A stretch of DNA of 64,000 bases from CBDDCA01 sp965218205 (lineage in GTDB: Bacteria > Spirochaetota > Spirochaetia > WTKD01 > G963693115), in the NCBI GenBank assembly GCA_965218205.1, contig OZ244590.1, positions 496,001-560,000 of the forward strand, read 5' to 3'. How positions within the stretch are numbered: the stretch's first letter is position 1; each line of letters begins with the position of its first letter. The position numbers and the translations under genes were made by a program. The notes under the pieces are model-generated. The model was given only the letters and a program-made list of their open reading frames with translations. It made no database searches and was not told the origin of the DNA. Of this stretch, positions 53,864-62,334 are shown in pieces.

Positions 53864-55963
53864 TTATTCAAGAATAACTAATGTTGCAGCAGAGCCAGTA
53901 GGTATTTGTATATCCAGAGAAAGGTTTACATCTTTATTTGTACTCAATAACTTAGGAAAGCTAATGCTGGGAGCATTTTTGTTTTTTGCAGATTTTCCTC
54001 CTAAATAAAGAAATACGCCTAGTCCTTGTTGAAGAGTTCCTGATATCTTATCAGATCTTTGTTGATTCATAGTAGATTTTGAGGAGAGTATTGCTCCACC
54101 TCCCTTTAGCCAGAATTGTGGAAAATGTATCTCTTTATCATTTTTTGCAATATTTGTATATGTAGTGGATCTTTGCTCTGGTTGGTATGGGCTAAATGCA
54201 GTATTATATGTTACAAATTTTCTATTGTTGTTATTAAATATTGATTTTATATTGCTATTGTTTATTGGTAACTCAGAGATAATAGCAACTGATTCGTTGC
54301 CATTTCTAATTTCTGCTTTGCTTAAGTTATTATCGCTGTATACATACATCTTTGTTGGTCCTGCACTAATCCAAGTATCATTTTGATTAGTAGGAAATGG
54401 AACTTCAGATAATAAATTAGATACATAGAAATCGTTTATAACTTCATCAAAGGATTGAGGTTGATGATGTAGTTGATAGTTTTTATAGAATGTTTCACTA
54501 AAAGCAGCGTTGCTAATAGCATCAAATATAGCTTCTTCATTAACCTTAAAGTCGCTGACACTATTGTTATGCATAAGGTTTGATATTATATCTGCACCAT
54601 AATTTGCCAGAATATATGAGGAAAATATTTGATGTAAATCATATACTTTTGATTCTAATGTTTCTTTTTGTAAGAGCTGATACTTAAATAGGTTATAATT
54701 AAACTGATAATACCCTTTTCTTATTCCGTCAAGAACGGCATAATCTAATACATCATCTTTTCTTTCTAATTTCTCTAATATAGTATATAAAAATACATGT
54801 TCAGTCATGATTGCTATAAATTCATTAAACCAGCTGTCTCCCATATATGTTTGTGTGGATATGTTATCGCCAGGGTATTTTGATATATTTCTGTTATAGA
54901 GATGGCTTATATGTTGTAACTCATGTAAAAAAGTTGAATAAAATCTGTATAACCATAATGGTGATTCACTTTTAAGGAAATCACTGTGTAAATATACAGT
55001 AGGTTCAATAACTGATTCTTTTTCTATACTTTTTGAAATATTGGCTGTAAAAAATTGGTGAGGAGAGATAAATCCTAATGTGTTTTCATTTTCATTATTG
55101 TTGAGTTTCCCAAATCCAATATGAAGTGCTGATTCTGGTTTTGCCACATTATTTGCTTGATGTATTCCCCAGAAGTGGTTGTTTCCATTAAGTGTGTACA
55201 GCATTTCGTATAGAGAAGTGCCGTTATTATCGGTAAGAAAATCGCGTTCAAATAATGTAAGTATCCTATCTGCTCTACTTTTATCTGCGGTATTGTCTAT
55301 CCAAATGAGTATTCTAATAGTTTTTCCTTGTATTGTTGTTTCTATTTTCTTAAATAATGTAGTCTGTGTTTTTTTGTTTTTGTCTTTTTTTGCAGCTTGT
55401 AAGAACATCATTGAGCGTTGTGTTTTTCCTACAACAGAATTATCAAAATCCATATAATTGTTTATAAGAGAAGCTGTACTGCTGTATGACAATAATTCTT
55501 GTTCTTGTGCTTGTTCTTGTATAATGCTATCAAAACTGTCATCTGGTATCACTATAGTATTTAAGGAATCACTTATCTGTACATCTGTATCGGTAGAACT
55601 GCTAGCGTTGCTTATGATGAGAAAAAAATCTTTATTATCAAGATCAGTGTATGTGTATCCATCTAACTCTAAATGTACTTGAGAATATTTTACTGATGAT
55701 TTTTTTGTCAGTACAGGCAATTTGTGAAGAGTAAATATGTGCTGTTTGTTTGATGCGTTTAATTTTTGCCCCGTAACACCACTTAATGCCGTTGATGTCA
55801 ATGTCTTACCATTGATAACGGTTTTCTCTGTATCATCTGCTTGTACTGTTATCTTTTGCTTTAGTACTGTTTTTTCTGTTTCAAGAGAAAAGAAACAGCT
55901 AGTGATACTGAATGCTATGATTATCGTAAGAAAGATATAAGAGTATTTTATTTTATTGTTCAT
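53864..55963 (-). CDS. M30-like zinc metallopeptidase lipoprotein
   Basis: 699 residues with lipobox SITSC (Cys23). The zinc motif HELQH lies at ~345-349 in YSTFLHELQHISHLYNR, and WFNEFIAIMTEHVF about 35 residues later offers the third ligand (Glu). This layout fits peptidase family M30 (hyicolysin type). The N-terminal ~150 residues and the C-terminal ~200 are not assigned and may be beta-rich. A surface or periplasmic protease is inferred; the substrate is unknown. Related lipoproteins occur in spirochaetes. It is divergent from the binding protein at 56141. Confidence 0.78.
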   Translation of the reverse strand: MNNKIKYSYIFLTIIIAFSITSCFFSLETEKTVLKQKITVQADDTEKTVINGKTLTSTALSGVTGQKLNASNKQHIFTLHKLPVLTKKSSVKYSQVHLELDGYTYTDLDNKDFFLIISNASSSTDTDVQISDSLNTIVIPDDSFDSIIQEQAQEQELLSYSSTASLINNYMDFDNSVVGKTQRSMMFLQAAKKDKNKKTQTTLFKKIETTIQGKTIRILIWIDNTADKSRADRILTLFERDFLTDNNGTSLYEMLYTLNGNNHFWGIHQANNVAKPESALHIGFGKLNNNENENTLGFISPHQFFTANISKSIEKESVIEPTVYLHSDFLKSESPLWLYRFYSTFLHELQHISHLYNRNISKYPGDNISTQTYMGDSWFNEFIAIMTEHVFLYTILEKLERKDDVLDYAVLDGIRKGYYQFNYNLFKYQLLQKETLESKVYDLHQIFSSYILANYGADIISNLMHNNSVSDFKVNEEAIFDAISNAAFSETFYKNYQLHHQPQSFDEVINDFYVSNLLSEVPFPTNQNDTWISAGPTKMYVYSDNNLSKAEIRNGNESVAIISELPINNSNIKSIFNNNNRKFVTYNTAFSPYQPEQRSTTYTNIAKNDKEIHFPQFWLKGGGAILSSKSTMNQQRSDKISGTLQQGLGVFLYLGGKSAKNKNAPSISFPKLLSTNKDVNLSLDIQIPTGSAATLVILE

Positions 55964-56104
55964 ACGAATATATTATAGTATAGTTTTTGTTATTTATGTT
56001 GTATTTATTGTAAAAATATCAATAAAGAAATGAGAGAATTTTGTAGATACTTATATATAGTAGTATTGTATGTGAATTATCTCATAGCATACATCAAAAT
56101 ATTT

Positions 56105-56125
56105 CTTATGGCATTATACCATAAG
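56105..56125. promoter_or_regulatory. Inverted repeat upstream of the symporter operon
   Basis: CTTATGG and CCATAAG are separated by seven bases (56105-56125), 16 bases before ATG 56141. It could be an operator or an mRNA hairpin. No T run follows, so it is not a terminator. The rest of 55964-56140 is AT-rich with no clear promoter. Confidence 0.35.
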
Positions 56126-56140
56126 TATTGAGAAAGATAT

Positions 56141-56995
56141 ATGTCTTTGTATTTTTATAAATATCGTATTTTTTGTAGCGTTTTGCGTAATGGTATCATC
56201 TCACCTTTTGTGTATTTTTGTGTTGTATATGTGTTTTTTGGATATATAACATATGCAAATGATGGAAATACATACTCTATTTCATCGGAATTTGTACTTC
56301 AAAATGATACATTACGAATTGCGGTGCTGGTACAAGATTCGGAATTATTTATACAAAATACTTTCTCTAACAGTAGTGTAACAAAAGATATATCTTATCA
56401 ATGTTCTTTTTTGGGAATTGATGGAAAAGTGATAGAAAAAGTAAGAGTATTGCTGGGAAATAATGTCGTATGTGATATAAACCAAACTGCACAAGATTCT
56501 CAAGAATTATTTGCTTTGCTAGAGAATAACACAGTAGATATTGTTATCTATTCAAAGATGGCAGAAGAAACTATACCGCATATAGTGTTATCAAGCAATG
56601 CGTATGTAACGATGAACACTGTTGCTTTCGTTCAGTATAAGCAAGGGAGCATATTCTCAAATATACCAAAAAATGAAAATGTTGCTGTGTATACTGTAAG
56701 TCTATACGAAAAGTTAGTAAAGAGTGATTTTGATAAAAGTATTATTTCTATATATACTCTTGAAGATGTACTAGATCAATTACAAAGTCGATATATACAG
56801 AGTGCATTCTTAAATGAAGTTGATGCTCACTCTATTATACAGAAAAGTCCACGTATTCTCATGTACTATAAACCATTGTTTCTTAAGGATGAGTATGTAT
56901 TACAAAGAAATATGTATGTAAATGATAGTGATTTACTTGTTATTATCAACTCAGCATTACAGAGTGTAGGGCAGTACGAGAGCATGAGTCCATAA
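56141..56995 (+). CDS. Periplasmic solute-binding-like protein
   Basis: 284 residues. A long N-terminus with a hydrophobic segment (FVYFCVVYVFFGYITYAND) looks like a signal peptide. The mature part resembles family 3 solute-binding proteins: TLRIAVLVQDSELF, CSFLGIDGKVIEKVRVLLG and LFALLENNTVDIVIYSKM (the usual LxxGxxD position), and NENVAVYTVSLYEKL. It is followed after 10 bases by a dicarboxylate-type symporter. In some spirochaetes binding domains are linked to such symporters, so it may feed or regulate it. Assignment is moderate because identity to any subfamily is low. Confidence 0.65.
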   Translation: MSLYFYKYRIFCSVLRNGIISPFVYFCVVYVFFGYITYANDGNTYSISSEFVLQNDTLRIAVLVQDSELFIQNTFSNSSVTKDISYQCSFLGIDGKVIEKVRVLLGNNVVCDINQTAQDSQELFALLENNTVDIVIYSKMAEETIPHIVLSSNAYVTMNTVAFVQYKQGSIFSNIPKNENVAVYTVSLYEKLVKSDFDKSIISIYTLEDVLDQLQSRYIQSAFLNEVDAHSIIQKSPRILMYYKPLFLKDEYVLQRNMYVNDSDLLVIINSALQSVGQYESMSP

Positions 56996-57005
56996 GGAAA
57001 AGAGC

Positions 57006-58373
57006 GTGAAAAATAATAATCTATTATATATAAAAATACATCCTATTATTACTTTTATATTTTTTTTAGTTGGATCCTACTTAGCATTTTTTGCAAATAT
57101 AGAATGGGTAGATTCAATTATGCGTCATCCTTTTGTGCAGTTTTTTACTGTTTTTATTGTAAGTATATTTCAAATTATAGTTGCTATTATATTTTTTACT
57201 AATGTTATTATAACCTTTAATGGAATATTTTCTCACAAAAAATTATTGTCTCGTATGTGGTTTCATTTTGCTATTAGCGTTGTGATTATGCTGTTACTTT
57301 CGTTTATGGTTTTACTTATACTAGTGTTTTTTGTTCCTAAAACATACCAGGAAACATTGCTTGTAGAAGAAATTGCCGAACAAAGTGTTATGTATGAGAC
57401 ATTTCTTGAAGAAGAAAGTATAAGTGAAATCTTAGATATTGAGTCAAACTATGCCTCTTTTGATACTATATTTATGAACAATAATATGGTATTGAAAGAA
57501 ATATATGAAAATAATAATCGTAGCTATATGCCTTTGTTGCTATTTATATTTTTATGTATAGTGTCTGTTCTTTTTCTTTTGTTAGGAACTGTTACTCTTT
57601 TTATGCGAAACCCCCAACACGAACATGCTAATAGGAATATAAAAGTCATTCTGGATGCTTTTATGCACAATGTACAATTTATTGCTATTAGTGCGTTTAG
57701 AGCGGTGGAAATTATGCTGCAATGGATACCTCTTTGGATAGTGCTGTTTCTTCCTTATATGATAAAAGAGCTTATCAATAAAAATATAGCATATGCCCTT
57801 ATGCAGTATGTATATATATATTATATGATAGGGCTTTTCTTGATTATTATAAATTTTATTCTTATTATTATTAAAACAAAATGTAGCATAAAGACAGCAT
57901 TACATGTATTGGCATATCCTATGTTTATATCATTGAGTAGTGGTAGCAGTATAGTAGCTATGTATAGTTCAGTACAAAATACTGCTCTGTATATGAAAGG
58001 AAACTTGATTGGAATTAAATCATTTATGCCATTATATTTTTTCTTTGCTCGTATGGGGAATGTAATATATTTTGTATTCATTGTATTTGTGTTATCTCAT
58101 ATTTTTTCTTTTCCTTTATTCCCTATGGATTTTATTGTATTATCGTGTATTGCAACATTATTTTCATTTGTTCCTACTACTGATCAAAGTATGTTGTTGC
58201 TTCCTCTATTAGGAATATATTTTTTATTATTTGGAATACCATTACAGCCTGCCATGATTATTGTTTTTGGCTTTGACATATTGTTTAAGCCTATGCGTAG
58301 TGCATTGACAACTAATTTTGCAATAACTATTGTATCGCTCTTTGAACGTAAACATGAAAAATATTATCCTTAG
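57006..58373 (+). CDS. Dicarboxylate/amino acid:cation symporter family transporter
   Basis: 455 residues from GTG 57006, with AAGGA at 56994-56998. Eight or so membrane helices. The C-terminal half shows the family's serine-rich hairpin (SLSSGSSIVAMYSSVQNTA) and the FARMGNVIYFVF helix, which replaces the usual NMDGT motif, so the substrate or sodium sites are altered. A hydrophilic, acidic loop of ~65 residues (~115-180) is inserted. It likely imports an acidic amino acid or other anion. Its last 20 bases overlap the K+ channel gene. Confidence 0.72.
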   Translation: MKNNNLLYIKIHPIITFIFFLVGSYLAFFANIEWVDSIMRHPFVQFFTVFIVSIFQIIVAIIFFTNVIITFNGIFSHKKLLSRMWFHFAISVVIMLLLSFMVLLILVFFVPKTYQETLLVEEIAEQSVMYETFLEEESISEILDIESNYASFDTIFMNNNMVLKEIYENNNRSYMPLLLFIFLCIVSVLFLLLGTVTLFMRNPQHEHANRNIKVILDAFMHNVQFIAISAFRAVEIMLQWIPLWIVLFLPYMIKELINKNIAYALMQYVYIYYMIGLFLIIINFILIIIKTKCSIKTALHVLAYPMFISLSSGSSIVAMYSSVQNTALYMKGNLIGIKSFMPLYFFFARMGNVIYFVFIVFVLSHIFSFPLFPMDFIVLSCIATLFSFVPTTDQSMLLLPLLGIYFLLFGIPLQPAMIIVFGFDILFKPMRSALTTNFAITIVSLFERKHEKYYP

Positions 58374-59511
58374 AATTAAAAAAAATCTTTTATTACGATT
58401 ATTTTTTATATATGCATGTATTGTTATCATAGGAAGCTCAGTTGTTTTCTATATAGAACAAAAGAATAATGAAAATATAATGTCTTTATTTGATGCTATG
58501 TGGTTTAGTATTGTTTCTATTACTACCACAGGGTATGGAGATATTATTCCTACTAGTGTGCTAGGAAAAATAATGATTATATTTCTTATTTTTTCAGGCA
58601 TTCTATTAACAGCGTTGTTTACTGGTAGCCTTACTACATCATATATAGATAGAGTATCTCAAGAAAGGAGTGGAAGAGTGAAATTGAAATCTCAAAAAAA
58701 TCATCTTATTATTTGTGGATGGCGAGAACAGATGGTATCATTTTTGCTATACATACTAAATGAAAGGCAATTTGATGCAGAAAAAATTGTGATAGTAGCT
58801 GATGTTCCTCAGGAGCAGGTAGATGAGGTGTTTTATAAAAAAGCTCTGTATGGAATTACATACATAAGAGGACATAGTTATGATACAAGTGTACTAAAAA
58901 GAGCAAATGCAAAGTTTGCAAAAAAAGCAATGGTTCTTTCGGATAGAAGTATAGGTGGAGTTGGATCTGATGTTGATTCACGTATTGTTATGACCGTTAT
59001 TGCATTAAAAACAGTCAATAAAAATATGTATGTATGTGCTCAGCTACTAGAGAAAGAATTTGAAGCATATTTGCAAAGAGTAGGGTGCGATGAGATAATT
59101 TATTCTAAAGATTTACATACAGAGATGTTATCAAAAGCTGCAAGCAGTAATGGTATGAGTAATGTAATGCAAGAGCTTTTTGGATTTTCTCACTCTGGTT
59201 CTTCGTTGCAAATTGAAAAAATTAAAAATAGTTTTGTTTCAAAAAATTTTAAGGATTTTAAGCAACATTTTTCTCAGATGTATCCTGACTCTTTGTTGTT
59301 AGGGGTACTAGAGAACACAGGACAAAAAGCACAAATATCAGAGCAAGCAATAAGAGATGCACAGAAAACAGCTAATTTTGTTCAAATGATTTCGGACTTA
59401 AAACGAGTAAAGACCTTGCGTCCTTATCATCCTATTATTTTGCCACCTGATGATTATGTTATAGTAGAAAATAGTTCAATAATTATACTAAGGAAAGAGC
59501 ATGTTCAATAA
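58354..59511 (+). CDS. Potassium channel with cytoplasmic TrkA-N (RCK) domain
   Basis: 385 residues from ATG 58354; a TTG at 58330 would overlap the symporter more. Two membrane helices flank the selectivity filter TTTGYGD (57-63). The cytoplasmic part begins with NHLIICGWREQMVSFLLYIL (Rossmann loop of RCK domains), then AKFAKKAMVLSDRS and DSRIVMTVIALKT. The C-terminal ~100 residues may be an RCK_C-like domain. It would pass K+ under control of a nucleotide or ion bound by RCK. The overlap with a cyclic-nucleotide-binding gene suggests joint control. Confidence 0.9.
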   Translation: MKNIILRIKKNLLLRLFFIYACIVIIGSSVVFYIEQKNNENIMSLFDAMWFSIVSITTTGYGDIIPTSVLGKIMIIFLIFSGILLTALFTGSLTTSYIDRVSQERSGRVKLKSQKNHLIICGWREQMVSFLLYILNERQFDAEKIVIVADVPQEQVDEVFYKKALYGITYIRGHSYDTSVLKRANAKFAKKAMVLSDRSIGGVGSDVDSRIVMTVIALKTVNKNMYVCAQLLEKEFEAYLQRVGCDEIIYSKDLHTEMLSKAASSNGMSNVMQELFGFSHSGSSLQIEKIKNSFVSKNFKDFKQHFSQMYPDSLLLGVLENTGQKAQISEQAIRDAQKTANFVQMISDLKRVKTLRPYHPIILPPDDYVIVENSSIIILRKEHVQ

Positions 59512-60085
59512 GAAAGTAAATAAAAGAGATATTAAGCAATTAATTAATAGTATTGCAATTTTTAAGGGGCTTCAAAATCATATGGGGCTTGTTGATTTTT
59601 TTTTGTATTTGAAAGCAATAAAGTTAAAAAAGAATACTGTTTTATATAAGGAAGGTGATGTTGCTAAAGATGCGTTTATTTTAATTGATGGTGTAGTAGA
59701 AGTGAAGCGCAAAAGTATTTCGGGTGATGACTTTGTTGTAGCGATTATTTCAGCAAATAAAGAAAAGCATAGGTATGGTCTTGTTGGAGAAAGTGCGTTA
59801 TGTGCAGAGCTCACTCGTTCTGGCACTATTACCAGTATGTCCGAAATAGTAGGGTTACGGATAACAAAGCTCATGTTTGATAATTTATGTACAAAGTTTC
59901 CTGATATAGGATTGCATGTGTATAGAATTATGTGTGGTATCATTCAAGAAAGGTTATATGTTGCTAACCGTAATGTAGTGGAACTTTTCAATGCCTTTAT
60001 TGATGAAATTACTACAAAGGAGGAGATACATTATTATTCCGAAATGATTCATTCTCTTTCTCATAGTGATGGTGAATATCTATGA
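59501..60085 (+). CDS. Cyclic-nucleotide-binding domain protein
   Basis: 194 residues. One cNMP-binding domain (~20-140): KNTVLYKEGDVAKDAFILIDGVVEV, then the phosphate cassette GESALCAELTRSGTI, with the key Arg and Ser present. No DNA-binding helix-turn-helix follows the domain; only helices up to residue 194. It is therefore not a CRP-type regulator. It overlaps the channel gene by 11 bases and the next gene by 4, so a trans-acting sensor of the channel is plausible. This is inference. Confidence 0.8.
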   Translation: MFNKKVNKRDIKQLINSIAIFKGLQNHMGLVDFFLYLKAIKLKKNTVLYKEGDVAKDAFILIDGVVEVKRKSISGDDFVVAIISANKEKHRYGLVGESALCAELTRSGTITSMSEIVGLRITKLMFDNLCTKFPDIGLHVYRIMCGIIQERLYVANRNVVELFNAFIDEITTKEEIHYYSEMIHSLSHSDGEYL

Positions 60086-61029
60086 AACTTGTAATATTGG
60101 ATGGTGAGCATGTAAGTCAAAATGATGTGAGCTGGGATATTTTATCTGAGTTTGGTGAACTCGTGGTATACGATTCAACAAGTCCAGAAGAAGTAATTCA
60201 TCGTATAGGAGATGCAGAGTATATTTTTTCGGGTAAAGTTGTTATTGATAAATATGTGTTGCAGCACACAAACATAAAATATATAGGATTGTTATCAACA
60301 GGGTACAATCATATAGATATTGAAGAAGTAAAGAAACATAATATTGTTGTCAGCAATGTACCAAATTATAGTACCTATGCAGTAGCACAGTTTACTTTTG
60401 CACTATTATTAGAATTATGCCATCATGTTTCAATGCATAATCGTGCGGTACAAGACGGTGAATGGATTGCTACAAAGAAATTTTGTTTTCAAAAAAGTCC
60501 TCAAATAGAATTATTGGACAAAACATTTGGGATAATAGGACTGGGAGATATTGGAGCAAGGGTAGCGAAAATTGCCGAAAGTATGGGAATGCATGTTGCT
60601 GTATTTACTCGTACACAAAAATCGGGTTATGCCTATCCTTTTCTTGATTTTGACAGTTTTTTGCACTCATCTGATATTATCAGTATTCATTGTCCATTAA
60701 ATGAACATACACGGGAGCTTATAAATGCTACGAGTATATCAAAGATGAAAGATGGAGTTATGATTATCAATACCGCACGAGGACCTATATGCAATGAACA
60801 TGATGTAGCGGAGGCTCTTGATAGTGGCAAAATAGCAGGCTTAGCGGTTGATGTGGTATGTAAAGAACCTATGGAAAAAGATTGTCCATTATTAGGGAAA
60901 AAAAATTGTGTTATAACTCCTCATATAGCGTGGTTATCAAAACAAACACGAGTTCGTCTTGTGCAGTTAGTAAAAGATAATTTTCAAGCATATCTTAACG
61001 GTACTCCAAAAAATATGATTGTTCATTAA
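60082..61029 (+). CDS. D-2-hydroxyacid dehydrogenase
   Basis: 315 residues of the D-isomer-specific 2-hydroxyacid dehydrogenase family. NAD loop FGIIGLGDIGARVAKIAES, catalytic Arg in INTARGPICNEHDV, Glu in DVVCKEPM and the His in ITPHIAWLSKQTR. Substrates of this branch include glyoxylate/hydroxypyruvate and related 2-keto acids. ATGA overlap with the cNMP gene indicates translational coupling. The product link to the transport genes is not known. Confidence 0.85.
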   Translation: MKLVILDGEHVSQNDVSWDILSEFGELVVYDSTSPEEVIHRIGDAEYIFSGKVVIDKYVLQHTNIKYIGLLSTGYNHIDIEEVKKHNIVVSNVPNYSTYAVAQFTFALLLELCHHVSMHNRAVQDGEWIATKKFCFQKSPQIELLDKTFGIIGLGDIGARVAKIAESMGMHVAVFTRTQKSGYAYPFLDFDSFLHSSDIISIHCPLNEHTRELINATSISKMKDGVMIINTARGPICNEHDVAEALDSGKIAGLAVDVVCKEPMEKDCPLLGKKNCVITPHIAWLSKQTRVRLVQLVKDNFQAYLNGTPKNMIVH

Positions 61030-61090
61030 AAGCAACTCTATTACAATATCCTTTAGTATACTGTTTATGCTCTACTGAGAGAGTATGATA

Positions 61091-62176
61091 TTATAATTGT
61101 GTATCAAGGAAATATGCGTCTCCATACAGTGAAGAGTAATAATCGGTAATGACATAAGTAGGTATTTTTTTGAGTAGTCTCTCTATTTCTTGATTGTTAT
61201 GTTGAACAAAGTGTGTATAAAATAAATTGTTGTTAGTGAAAAAAGAGAGGTTTTTAGCTGCAATTCCTCCTGCAATGTATAAGCCTCCTTGTGGTAAACA
61301 CATAGTTGCAGATTCATTGCAAAATTTCGCATACAATATCGTCCAAAAATCCATTATCTTTTTACAAGCACTGTCCCCACGAGAAGCGTTAATGCTAATA
61401 GTAGGAGCAAGTTCTTTTGGATCAGTTATGGTAATGAGTTGTTGTAGGCTTTTTTGTTCTTGTAGAGTAGGTAAAAGATTATGAGTACTGCTACACTGAG
61501 TGTTTGCAAAAAAATTACAAATAGAAGGAATGCCATATTTACCACTGATAGCTTCTTCCCAATAGCAAGGAATACTTATATTTTTAGAGAGGTATTGGTA
61601 GTACAGAAATGTTACTGGATCGCTGGAGCTAAAATGTCTCCATCCTCCTTCGGTAGGAATGAGTGATACTTGTTTATTTCTAATATGGAGCATAGCAACT
61701 CCTAATCCTGTGCCTGCGCCAATAACAAGTTTTGTTGTATTTGTTGTGTCTGTTATAGAAGCATGCGGATGTGTTTTTTGTGTGGCAGGATAAGAAATTT
61801 GTACTACTTGTTTTGTCTGTAATACCATGAGGCTGTACGCAATAGCAGAAAAATCATTGATTAAGAAAACAGGAGTATGGAGTGAATGTTCTATTTCTTT
61901 TCTATTGATAGTCCAGTTTTTTAAGTTGGATAAAGCACATGTTTCTCCATCGGTAGGTCCTGCAGCACTGATGCACAGTGGAGGTGTTTTTTTTATGCTA
62001 TGTTTGTTCTTAAACAAAGTTATAGTGTTTTGTAATATAACAGTAAGATCTGCAATTTCTTGAGATTTGTAGCCTTGAATATCTACTAATGTAACACATG
62101 CATGTTCATCTTTTTGTATAAGCCCAATACTCGTATTTGTTCCACCAATGTCACAGCAAAGGAAAAATGTACTCAT
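61091..62176 (-). CDS. glk: Glucokinase
   Basis: 361 residues, ROK-like hexokinase fold of the Glk type. Phosphate loop CCDIGGTNTSIG (~9-19), LCISAAGPTDGETCALSNLKNW, HTPVFLINDFSAIAYSL with the catalytic Asp, VIGAGTGLGVAML and TEGGWRHFSSSDP. It phosphorylates glucose with ATP. The C-terminal region includes LYIAGGIAAKN. The gene is divergent from an orphan sugar-binding protein. Two 13-base repeats lie upstream. Confidence 0.9.
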   Translation of the reverse strand: MSTFFLCCDIGGTNTSIGLIQKDEHACVTLVDIQGYKSQEIADLTVILQNTITLFKNKHSIKKTPPLCISAAGPTDGETCALSNLKNWTINRKEIEHSLHTPVFLINDFSAIAYSLMVLQTKQVVQISYPATQKTHPHASITDTTNTTKLVIGAGTGLGVAMLHIRNKQVSLIPTEGGWRHFSSSDPVTFLYYQYLSKNISIPCYWEEAISGKYGIPSICNFFANTQCSSTHNLLPTLQEQKSLQQLITITDPKELAPTISINASRGDSACKKIMDFWTILYAKFCNESATMCLPQGGLYIAGGIAAKNLSFFTNNNLFYTHFVQHNNQEIERLLKKIPTYVITDYYSSLYGDAYFLDTQL

Positions 62177-62184
62177 ATATTTAG

Positions 62185-62210
62185 TATACTGTATTATTAT
62201 ACTGTATTAT
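62185..62210 (+). repeat. Two tandem 13-bp repeats upstream of glk
   Basis: TATACTGTATTAT occurs twice in a row (62185-62197, 62198-62210), 9 bases upstream of the glk start. They may overlap its promoter or bind a regulator. Confidence 0.5.
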
Positions 62211-62251
62211 TTATACATTACTATTTTACAAGGAGGTATTGTATTGTTTCT

Positions 62252-62312
62252 ATGATATTTCATATAGTAGGGGAGAAAGTACTATACTAATGGAATAGTA
62301 CACTGTTTTTTT
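62252..62312 (+). promoter_or_regulatory. Possible leader peptide and attenuator before the sugar-binding gene
   Basis: ATG 62252 opens a 12-residue frame (MIFHIVGEKVLY) ending at 62290. AAGGAGG lies at 62230-62236, a long 15 bases upstream. GTACTAT (62279-62285) pairs with ATAGTAC (62295-62301) and is followed by ACTGTTTTTTT. The frame ends within the hairpin loop, so translation could affect folding. The next gene starts at 62335. Confidence 0.35.
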
Positions 62313-62334
62313 GGTTTTAGTAGGAAACAAATAT

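Noticed and set aside
55964..56140. Possible small RNA or gene between the peptidase and the binding protein
   Set aside because: Only AT-rich sequence and one inverted repeat are visible; no terminator or start signal supports an RNA gene.
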